This document shows, one piece after another, positions 43,071-51,399 of a stretch of 64,000 bases of DNA; positions within the stretch are counted from its first letter, which is position 1; each line of letters begins with the position of its first letter. The notes under the pieces were generated by a model. That model was given only the letters and a program-made list of their open reading frames with translations, was not told the DNA's origin and ran no database searches. The stretch comes from Tubulanus polymorphus (lineage: Eukaryota; Nemertea; Palaeonemertea; Tubulaniformes; Tubulanidae), in assembly GCF_964204645.1 (NCBI RefSeq), contig NC_134025.1:19250001-19314000 (forward strand). Reading direction: 5' to 3'. The translations under genes and the position numbers were made by a program.

Positions 43071-43585
43071 AATTCTGTAGGTATAATTTGATTTTCTTCC
43101 AATGATTGTTGCATAGATTTTCTATCTTTATTGTAGAATAAAACTAGAAATCTTATATTCTCCCTAAAGTCTTTAACAATTAAATTATATTTTTGATTTA
43201 AAACCCATGTTGTTATCCTAAAATGTCTTCCAGAGAAAGCTAAATAACATAACTCACTTTCTCTCACTTTTGAATCATGTAAATTTGCGCAATCATCTAC
43301 AATGAATAATGTATTTGATCCTTTATAAGCATCAATTGCTATTTTTATACAATTATCTAAATTTTCTTTTACTGTTTTAGGATTTAATATAATAAACTTT
43401 TTCATCTTAACTATATCTCTATTATATGTTTTATTCATTTCATAAGTAGGACAAAATAATATGATATTATCAAAATGATTCTTATAAATAGTTTCTAACA
43501 AATCTAATATGAAATGTGTTTTACCACAATTGGTTACACCAGTAACTAACATATGCGGTTCAAATATAAATAAATCTTTATTCAT
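42977..43585 (-). CDS. A32/FtsK-HerA-type genome-packaging ATPase
   Basis: Packages DNA into the capsid. 202 residues from the ATG at 43585. Walker A is GVTNCGKTHF (residues ~16-25) and Walker B is TLFIVDDCAN (~91-100). A sensor-like region follows (CYLAFSGRHFRITTWVLNQK), typical of the poxvirus A32-like ATPases carried by Polintons. The frame is intact. The start lies in AATAAATGAA and overlaps the end of the integrase reading frame (RINE-stop), so the two are tightly coupled. Confidence 0.9.
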   Translation of the reverse strand: MNKDLFIFEPHMLVTGVTNCGKTHFILDLLETIYKNHFDNIILFCPTYEMNKTYNRDIVKMKKFIILNPKTVKENLDNCIKIAIDAYKGSNTLFIVDDCANLHDSKVRESELCYLAFSGRHFRITTWVLNQKYNLIVKDFRENIRFLVLFYNKDRKSMQQSLEENQIIPTELYDEYMKKLKNNKGSKLLLRLQFPYEYKFTK

Positions 43586-44426
43586 TTATTCTTTTAATTT
43601 CACTAGATAAAATCCATTCATTAAATTTATCATCGTATCCTTTATATTTCACCAAAGAATACTTTTTTCCTTCAAGAGTTTTTGTTTTCAATACTTTTTC
43701 TATTTTGTATTCTATTTCATCTGGATTTGGAACAAGTGATAATTCTTGTTCATAGAAATAACCTAATATTTCTTCATCTTTTAGATCTTCTAATTTATAA
43801 ACAAAAGGTCGATATATTTATATGTTTCATTAGCAGTAAAATATTTCCACATTCTAGTTTTCAATGTTTTATTAAATCTTTCTATAATAGATGCTTTTTT
43901 ATCTGAATGTGTTGAAAAATAATCTACATCGTTATCAGATAATAGTTTTTTAAAATGTTATAAAATTCCTTACCTTCATCAAATTGTATCTTATCTGGAA
44001 AAGCTTCTTTAAATATAGATTTAAAAGCATTTGTTACTTCTATTCCAGTTTTATTTTGATTGGAATTGACCATGCGTATCTACTGAATATGTCTATAACA
44101 TTTAATATCCAGAAATATCCTTTGTTGTGTTCTTCTGAGTTCTTCATGTCAATTAAATCAGCTTGCCATTGTTGATCAATATGTGAAACCATAACTTTTC
44201 TTGTTAAATAAGTTTTATCCATTTTCTTATGTATTTGATATGTGGGTTGGTTTTGTAACCATGATTTTAATTCACTATATTTTATATCACCGTGTGGGTG
44301 CCATACGGCACCACCACCATTTTCCTTATCAGATTTAATTTTATTCCATAATTCTGAAACGTTAGAATATGATACTTCACTTTCTGGGTTATAATATAAA
44401 TCTCTTAAATATTGTTCTTTTTTCAT
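43578..44426 (-). pseudogene. retroviral-type integrase with C-terminal chromodomain, frameshifted
   Basis: Inserts the Polinton into the host chromosome. The frame 44426-44040 has the N-terminal half and the first catalytic Asp (IDQQWQADLIDM, then ILNVIDIFSRYAW). After a frameshift near 44043 the core continues with the second Asp (FPDKIQFDEGKEF) and, in a further frame, Glu (ASIIERFNKTLKTRMW). A deletion removes the segment before the C-terminus. The last ~45 residues, EYKIEKVLKTKTLEGKKYSL and KYKGYDDKFNEWI, are a chromodomain with the YKGY/W signature that may direct insertion to marked histones. At least three frame changes make the gene non-functional. Confidence 0.85.
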
Positions 44427-44432
44427 CTTATT

Positions 44433-44915
44433 TTAATCCATTAATAATAATTTAGATTTAGTTTCAATGGTTTTATGATTTGACTTATTTTCTGGTATGA
44501 TAGGTTTATTGTCTGTACACGGATAACTAAGTTTCCGATCATCATTGGAATCATCTTTATCATCAAATTTGAATTTTGATTTATATATTACACCGGATAA
44601 TATAATAACTGTGATTAACCCAATTGTAATATATAATTTATAATTACTTCCAGCATTAGAAGAATCAGATGGATTATCATTCGAATCAATATCAGATAAT
44701 TTCTGTGATTCATTTATATCAGTTAATTCTTTTTTCTTAGCTTTTTTTAATTCTGAAGATCTTTTTCCTAATTCTCTTACCCATTTAATTTGTTTCTCTA
44801 TATCAGTTAATTTCTTTTTCTTAGCTTTTTTTAATTCTGAAGATCTTTTACCTAATTCTCTTGCCCATTTAATTTGTTTCTCGGATCTAGCCTTTTTCTT
44901 AACGTCATCACTCAT
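44433..44915 (-). CDS. Polinton basic-repeat, membrane-anchored protein
   Basis: 160 residues from the ATG at 44915 (context AATAAATGAG). The N-terminus has two nearly identical 27-residue basic units, each EKQIKWxRELGKRSSELKK followed by AKKKxLTDI; the DNA is duplicated too (44724-44800 and 44802-44880). A Ser/Asp/Asn-rich linker leads to a single membrane segment (LYITIGLITVIILSGVIY, ~residues 93-110) and a charged tail. The Lys/Arg-rich units suggest nucleic-acid packing on one face of a membrane. It lies between the integrase and the next unknown gene. Confidence 0.7.
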   Translation of the reverse strand: MSDDVKKKARSEKQIKWARELGKRSSELKKAKKKKLTDIEKQIKWVRELGKRSSELKKAKKKELTDINESQKLSDIDSNDNPSDSSNAGSNYKLYITIGLITVIILSGVIYKSKFKFDDKDDSNDDRKLSYPCTDNKPIIPENKSNHKTIETKSKLLLMD

Positions 44916-45510
44916 TTATTTTAGTTAATTTTTGTTCTGATTCATTTTTTGTTTCGACGTTTGGTTGTAGTACATCTGTTTCGTTCTTACCTGATTTATA
45001 TTCCATAGGCTTGATGTTCGAAAATGTTATGACACCAGTAGAAATTAATGTCATAACCGATCCTAATTGAAATGAAGCATAACCAACCCATTTTTGTAAT
45101 TCAGTCATAACTAAATAGTCATTTTTCAAATCACTATATAATTTATTTTCATCATCAATTGGTATTAACTGGTTACATAATTTTGAATAACATTTGACAA
45201 TACCATCACTTATAGAGTCGTTTATTCTAGCTAATCTAGCTTCTTCATAAATCTTAAAATATTTTATTACTTTATCTGGTTTCATAGAGTCTAGTTCTTG
45301 AAAAGTAATGATTCTATTTAAAAACTCATTAGTTTTTCCACCGGCAATCAATAGTTCTAGATGATGCTTACAATATAAATAGTATTCATAATCTATATTG
45401 TTATTAACTTGAATAGAATTAGAAACAACTGTATCTTTATTATCACTAATACCCAAATCATCTAATGTCTTTTCAATATCAATACTATTCTTATTAGATT
45501 TCTTTGACAT
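44908..45510 (-). CDS. Polinton protein of unknown function
   Basis: 200 residues from the ATG at 45510, within a class-2-like context (CTCTAATATAAATG after a T-run). A mostly helical domain carries YYLYCKHHLELLIAGGKTNE, FLNRIITFQELDSMKPDKVI and YEEARLARINDSISDG. A hydrophobic segment near residues 148-170 (ASFQLGSVMTLISTGVITF) could be a membrane pass. The stop overlaps the next ATG on the same strand (44908-44915). I recognise the style from other Polintons but cannot name the family. Confidence 0.7.
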   Translation of the reverse strand: MSKKSNKNSIDIEKTLDDLGISDNKDTVVSNSIQVNNNIDYEYYLYCKHHLELLIAGGKTNEFLNRIITFQELDSMKPDKVIKYFKIYEEARLARINDSISDGIVKCYSKLCNQLIPIDDENKLYSDLKNDYLVMTELQKWVGYASFQLGSVMTLISTGVITFSNIKPMEYKSGKNETDVLQPNVETKNESEQKLTKINE

Positions 45511-45611
45511 TTATATTAGAGAAAAAAGCGAAAAAAATATAATAAGTATTCTTCAAATGATACTAGTATCTCTTTAGATTAATACTAGCTTAGTTAAAGG
45601 TAAAGAATTTT

Positions 45612-45703
45612 AGTATTAGTTATTGTTTTTTTAGTATTTTTTATTTGTGATATAAAGTATTCTTTTTTGAAAAGAAAATATTAAAAAAACAATAACTAAT
45701 ACT
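45612..45703. repeat. 92-bp palindrome at right end of Polinton
   Basis: The left arm AGTATTAGTTATTGTTTTTT pairs with AAAAAACAATAACTAATACT on the right; arms are about 29 bases with one mismatch, and the AT-rich loop is about 34 bases. It begins AGTATTAG and ends CTAATACT, parallel to AGTAATAG...CTATTACT at the left end (30364-30758). It lies 100 bases beyond the last leftward gene. Confidence 0.85.
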
Positions 45704-46659
45704 AGCTAGTTGAAGATATGTAATTTTTAATACTTTTTATTTAAATTAGGATTTAGATTATCTCACTACTATTGTTTATCTATAGGAGCAGTAATTATAA
45801 CTGTCCAGATAAGTCATTTCGGATTCTTGATAATAAATCCTAAAACTAAAAATAAATTCAAAGAAACGACTGGTGGAAATACTATTTCATAAACACATAT
45901 ATTTTATTCTACAATCATTATCGATTTCCACATTCCAAGCCGATCGGCTGAGGCCCGGTAAGTTATGCGTGGAATGCAGGAATCAATAAAGTACAATACA
46001 ACATCTGTCACTGTGTGTCATAAACAACAGCTTAATGACGCAATTGAAATTCCGACAAACGTAATGCATTGAAAGCCTATACAGTATGGCTAAACTGCTA
46101 CAGGCTCATGAGTTGAAATATCCATTATTTCTGATTCCACATCCATCTATCTTCACTTTCTTGATTCAATGGCCTTCATTTTGTTATCTAAAAGATAAAT
46201 ATCTAGCGTAGAATAAAACTAACTTGAAGTTGTAGTTGTAAAATATTAATTACAACACTTAAACATGGCCATTTGTGGCTCATCTTACCAGGATAAGTTT
46301 TACATGTTTAGCGTTTTCCAACGCCTTAATAACAACAAAAACAGTACTTACATTTATAACTGTAAACTCCTAAAATTGTGTTTATAGAGAGAATATCCTA
46401 TACGTTCCTATGCTTATGTGCTGCGCGTTTATAACTGCCAGTTATTCACTAGCTAAACACTATCTGGTGCAACAGATGTTCCTTTGTTCTTTTATGATTA
46501 ATCCTTTTCAACTGAAATAGCACATTCGATCAATATTCAAATGAGATACACCCTATTCAACTGAATATGAAATACGGCACAGATGTTTTTGTAAACAACC
46601 TAATACAATTACATACAGGCGGTTTGACATAGATCGAGAGTAACCGGTTTTGTAAGCGT
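45704..46659. other. flank with no gene recognised
   Basis: Between the right palindrome and the HNH gene. From about 45.8 kb the composition is less AT-rich than the Polinton and contains no long open frame. It looks like host DNA, which would put the element boundary near 45.7 kb. Confidence 0.5.
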
Positions 46660-47349
46660 TTAATATTCAACGTATTTTTCATTATGTGTTGAGTTCCATA
46701 ATTCAACAAATGTCTTTGCTTTATCCAGTTGATCTAAATATAACTGTAAATCTAGTTTATTAGATTTAATTATGTTTTCCTTCTTTTCTAAAGGTCTTAA
46801 ATTCTTCCAGCACCAGATTAGCTTCTTATTATAATCATCACTCATGTCAAATTTAGAAATTGGCAACACATGATCAATATGAAAGTATTCACCATAATTA
46901 TCTATATTCATTTTATCATCGAATTGATATATTATCCATGATTTTAAGAATTCATCTGTACAACCCAACAAATTAGATAATGTTTCTGAATGTGTTTCTT
47001 TGTTGAATAATTGTGTTAATCTAATTCTCAAACATTGTTTCAATTTGTAATTAAAATCTGTATGATATTTTTCCTTATAATAATTTCTATTATACACTTT
47101 AATATGTTCTAAATGATTTTCTTTCCATTGCTTATTTTTATCTTTGCGTGTTTCAGTATTATTTCTATAATTTTGTTTGTCACTTAGTTTACTACAAGTT
47201 TTACAATAACTTTGCTTACCATCTTTCTGAGTTTTATAATTATAATATTCCGAGAGTTGTTTATTTATTTTACATTTAGAACATTTCTTATTGTTTATAT
47301 TTATAGTTTGTGTACTTTCCACACATCTGGAATTATCTGACGATCTCAT
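46660..47349 (-). CDS. HNH-type endonuclease with zinc-ribbon, virus-style
   Basis: From the ATG at 47349 (229 residues; an open frame extends 14 codons further upstream without ATG). The N-terminal part has a Cys4 cluster: CSKCKINKQLSEYYNYK then KQSYCKTCSKL. The middle has LLGCTDEFLKSWIIYQF, and the catalytic core is GEYFHIDHVLPISKF, with RPLEKKENIIKSNK behind it. CxxC plus HIDHxxPxS plus NLRPL are typical of HNH nucleases of large DNA viruses and phages. Composition is as AT-rich as the Polinton. It lies 1 kb outside the right palindrome; it may be captured viral DNA or part of a longer element. Confidence 0.78.
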   Translation of the reverse strand: MRSSDNSRCVESTQTININNKKCSKCKINKQLSEYYNYKTQKDGKQSYCKTCSKLSDKQNYRNNTETRKDKNKQWKENHLEHIKVYNRNYYKEKYHTDFNYKLKQCLRIRLTQLFNKETHSETLSNLLGCTDEFLKSWIIYQFDDKMNIDNYGEYFHIDHVLPISKFDMSDDYNKKLIWCWKNLRPLEKKENIIKSNKLDLQLYLDQLDKAKTFVELWNSTHNEKYVEY

Positions 47350-47490
47350 CTCGGTAAAGTTAAAAGTTATTTTTCCAAAAATATCCGACAAAATATGTAA
47401 AATATGAACCCAGCAGGCATTTATTACTGATATAATATGATTTCAATGGTTAAAATCGATATAGAATAAATAAATATGTTATATTTAATT

Positions 47491-47540
47491 TCATCTCGGT
47501 TGATCTCGGTTCATCTCGGTAAAATACATCATCTCGGTAA
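47491..47540. repeat. TCATCTCGGT short repeats before LINE ORF1
   Basis: Four close copies of (T)CATCTCGGT or GATCTCGGT. The same word, CTCATCTCGGTAAA, occurs over the HNH start codon at 47345-47357, so the HNH gene and LINE 5' end share this motif. Confidence 0.7.
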
Positions 47541-47585
47541 TAAGGATGACCGCCTGCGATCTGCCCTCACAAAGCGGTAGACAAA

Positions 47586-48236
47586 ATGATTCGACCATAC
47601 GGAAACATCCTTACGGGATCCTATCACCCGACGATAGGAAAAACAACATTTCAGAACGGTGAGAAACGTATACTGGAGGTAGCTATTACATCACCTATCC
47701 CACGGAATATAACTTTTGATTCGAAACGTTATGGATTACTTCTTGTAAGGGTTTATTACAACGGTCAGCCTGAACATTGCGTGATATGTGGACAATTTAA
47801 TCACACCTGGGTTGAGTGCAACATTGCATGTACTCATCCAACCCATACACCCGATCGATGCCGTCAAATCCATTTCCGACAGACCGTTTCTTTAACATTG
47901 ATGAAAAAAGGAAACCCAACACCGTCGACAGAAATGGCCGTTGTCACTGATGAGTCGAGAAAGAGGCCATCATCTCCAACTGAACTTTCTCAAACGCCGA
48001 AGAAGTCGCACAAGTCAAAGGCGCCTTCGGAAGATGAGAAGTCCCCGATAATCGACCTGGAGAAGCCAGCCCAAACTGAAGACGAAGAATCTGACACGGA
48101 CGATGCGAGAGAAACTGCTGCAAAGCCAACAAATTCAAGCACTGCACTACCCGCACCAGTCCGACCACAGAAAAAGAGTCAACCAAAGAGTCAGCCAAAA
48201 AGTCAACCAAAACCAAAGACTAAAAGATCAAATTAA
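47586..48236 (+). CDS. LINE ORF1 C-terminal part with zinc knuckle
   Basis: A 216-residue frame upstream of the ORF2 at 48285. It contains a CCHC knuckle, CVICGQFNHTWVECNIACTH, preceded by YGLLLVRVYYNGQPEH, the beta-strand arrangement common before the knuckle in Tx1/L1-type ORF1 proteins. The tail is acidic, then basic with QPKSQPKSQPKPK repeats. No longer N-terminal RNA-binding region is present, so the LINE copy is likely 5'-truncated, or ORF1 starts in another frame. It probably binds the element RNA. Confidence 0.7.
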   Translation: MIRPYGNILTGSYHPTIGKTTFQNGEKRILEVAITSPIPRNITFDSKRYGLLLVRVYYNGQPEHCVICGQFNHTWVECNIACTHPTHTPDRCRQIHFRQTVSLTLMKKGNPTPSTEMAVVTDESRKRPSSPTELSQTPKKSHKSKAPSEDEKSPIIDLEKPAQTEDEESDTDDARETAAKPTNSSTALPAPVRPQKKSQPKSQPKSQPKPKTKRSN

Positions 48237-48284
48237 GGTGATGTAGAATTTTCACTAATTATGTAGGTAAAAAAAGGACATACA

Positions 48285-51200
48285 ATGGCGGATACTTTAG
48301 AATGTATAAGATTACTATCACTAAATTGCAACGGCTTAGTTTACTCGAATGCTCGAATTTTTGGCATTTTTGAAAGACTTAAAAACTATGATATATTTTT
48401 ACTTCAAGAAACTCACATATCGAATGATTATGAAATTCAAAAAATATTTAAGCCCTTGAGGAAAGATTTTGAGATTATATATAATATTATAAACGAAAGG
48501 AAATGTGGAGTAACCATAGGTATTCGAAAATCTTTAGAATATACAATTTTAGATAAGACTATAGACAGACAAGGGAGATTGATATCCTTGAAAATATCCT
48601 TGTTCAGCGAAATTTACAATATCGTAAACGTATATGCCCCAAATGAGGAACGTGATAGGAAAATTTTCCTAAGCAATATCAGTAATTATCTTAATCTCAA
48701 CCCTAATGAGCGTACAATAATAGCAGGGGACTTTAATTGTATAGAAAGTCCCATAGATCGTGATTCAACATCCGTCAATTCTTCAATACGAAGTGGCTCC
48801 GAACAATTAGCCAATTTATGTCAACAAAACAGATTAGCAGACGCTTACAGACTTAAAAACCCAGACACAACAGCTTTCTCTAGAGTAGCAAAACGCAATA
48901 ACAATGTCATTAAAACAAGAATAGATCGATTCTATGTGTCAGACACTTTACAATCAGACATAGAACAGGTGAAACACGTCAACTCTATTCATTCCGATCA
49001 CAAGATCGTCGAATTGACAATAAACACTTCTCAAGTCAAACGTGGCAAGGGATACTGGCATCTCAACAAAGAACTACTTAAAAACCCTAATTACATCACT
49101 ATGATAACAGACTTTTGGGCACAGTGGCAAAATCACAAACAGTTTTATGACTCAATTATTGAATGGTGGGAAGAGGGCAAAACTCAGATAAAACAAAGAT
49201 CTATAAAATTTGCATCGGAACTCCGGAGAATTAAAAACAATCTTAAGGAATCATTAGAATCTGAATTATTCATTCTCGAAAAACTTTCTGATATAGGAGT
49301 AAACACTAACCAAAATCAAATTGAATATCTCACCAAGCGTATTCGTTATTTCGAAATTGAAAAAGCAAAAAGTGCTATGATTAGATCTAAGATTCTGTGG
49401 AGAGAATTCGGAGAGAAAACAAGTACTTTCTTTGCGAATTATGAAAAACAACGCGCTAAAAAGAATCACATCTTGACTCTCAAAAATAATCTAGGTGAAA
49501 TTAAAACCGGACAAAAAGACATTGAAAAAATTCAACTCAAATTCTATAAAGACTTATATCGAAAAGAAGAAACGGATTTAGAAACCCAAAATATATTCCT
49601 GACTAATTTACCTCAAATCTCTAATCAAGAGAAACTTCAGCATGACTCCGAAATAGATATGGACGAATTAACAAATTCAGTAAAATCTTTTCAAAATAAT
49701 AAGTCCCCTGGTATAGACGGACTACCTGTTGAATTTTACAGAATATTTTGGCATACTCTCCGAAATGACTTCCTACAATTAATACATGCGTGTATACAAG
49801 AAAATAGACTTTCTAAATCAATGCAAACTGGTATTATATCATTAATTCATAAGAAAAATGACAAAACAGATTTGAAAAATTGGAGACCAATCTCGTTACT
49901 ATGTACAGATTACAAAATATTCACAAAAGTTCTCGCTAACAGATTAATTAACTGCCTAACAGACATAATACACCCAGATCAGACATGTAGTGTAAAGGGA
50001 CGTCGAATCCAAGACAATGGCCATATAATTAGAGACTTAATTGATTACGTTAATAATGATAATTTAGAAGCATTTTTAGTAACAATCGATCAAATGAAAG
50101 CTTTCGATCGCGTTGACTGGCAATATATGTTCAAAACTTTAGAATCTTTCGGTTTTGGAGAAAATCTAATTCGATACATCAAAACTTGCTATTCAAATCC
50201 AAAATCTAGAATCAAAAGTAACGGCTTCTTAACTCAACCATTCACTTTAGAAAGAGGCGTAAGACAGGGGTGTCCCATGAGTGCAATACTCTACATAATA
50301 GCAGCGGAACCATTAGCAATTAAAATACGCGAAAATAACAACATTAAAGGAGTGAAATTACCAGACGACACAGAAATCATACAATACGCAGATGACACTA
50401 CACTATGTCTAACCGACTTAGAATCATTGAATCAAGCCTTTACAACTTTAACTTTATTTGAACGAGCATCGGGTGCAAAAATTAATAAAGACAAAACTGA
50501 GTGTATGTGGTTAGGATCTTGGAAAACTAGAGGCAACTACAAAGCATTTAACGAAACACCATTAACAAATAGATTAAACCACACATGTATATACAATGCG
50601 ATTCCGCAACATTGGAAACTAATTCTATCTGACCAAAATTTAGATCCTGGTGAATTACCAAAAATCTATGTGCAATTTGATAATATAGACTGTACTATAG
50701 GAAAACTTTCATCATCCCAAATTTATAGAATACTATTATTAAAAAATCTCCATCAAATCACACCGATTGGGCAAACCAAAATTACTGAACTTTTAAATAC
50801 TGATCTGAATTGGCCGGAAATTTGGAATGAAGTTTATAATAAACATATCGATAGACGATTTAGTGATATTCATTGGAAATTACTACATAATACTCTTGCA
50901 ACAGCTTCAAAATTAGTACGGAAAATTAAAACTGATCCAAATTATAAATTTGTGGACGCGCGGCAACGAATGACCATGTAGTATATTCATGCACAGAAGC
51001 ACAGCAATTATATTCACGTATACAACCAATCTTTCAACGCATACTAAACGCACCTATAAACATCACTCAAGACATCGTCTACACAGGAATTACTAAAACA
51101 ATAGAAAGAGACTTCTTCAAACGCACACTCGCGAACTATCTTTTGTTTCTCGCACAATCCATTTTGTACAAAAATCATTACAATCTAGAACAAGGCTCTA

Positions 51201-51379
51201 GCCGCATCAACACTATAATTTATTTCAAAAACTCACTAATAGATCGCCTAAACCAAGAAATCATGCTTCAACAAAACCTTCATATTTGGAGTCTTAACAA
51301 TATACTTATACATCTGGACGCAAGCGGACTGAATGCAGTAAACAGAATCACAATCGATACCATTAGCGTAGTCTATTAA
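48285..51379 (+). pseudogene. Tx1/L1-like LINE ORF2: endonuclease, reverse transcriptase, tail
   Basis: Endonuclease (residues ~1-240): LLSLNCNGLVYSNARI, IFLLQETHIS, NIVNVYAPN, IIAGDFNCI, and the terminal SDHKIVEL. RT follows with NNKSPGIDGLPVEFYR, NWRPISLLCTDYKIFTKVLA, VTIDQMKAFDRVDW, RGVRQGCPMSAILYIIAAEP and the catalytic IQYADDTTL; catalytic Asp residues are present. After ECMWLGSW a piece of the connection domain seems missing, then SDIHWKLLHNTLATA. The 898-codon frame stops at 50979, and the next frame (50955-51379) continues the tail, so there is one frameshift near 50955. Of all the LINE copies here this has the most complete endonuclease and RT. Confidence 0.85.
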
Positions 51380-51399
51380 TTAAACCCATCGCCATTTTC

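Larger units (their letters stand above)
30364..45703. mobile_element. Polinton/Maverick (adintovirus-like) element, degenerate
   Basis: A 15.3-kb AT-rich block, the usual size for Polintons. It has family B polymerase, integrase with chromodomain, packaging ATPase, major capsid protein, a candidate penton and several conserved small genes, arranged as a rightward bank (30.8-42.6 kb) and a leftward bank (45.5-43.0 kb) that converge. Genes are tightly packed, commonly 20-30 bases apart, and share upstream motifs. Palindromes beginning AGTA(A/T)TAG mark both ends. The polymerase has one stop and several genes carry frameshifts; a Penelope-like insertion splits another. I found no 6-bp target duplication and no protease gene, so the exact limits are provisional. 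Confidence 0.9.

Noticed and set aside
47944-48216. Minus-strand 90-codon frame
   Set aside because: Antisense to the LINE ORF1 tail, with no independent support.
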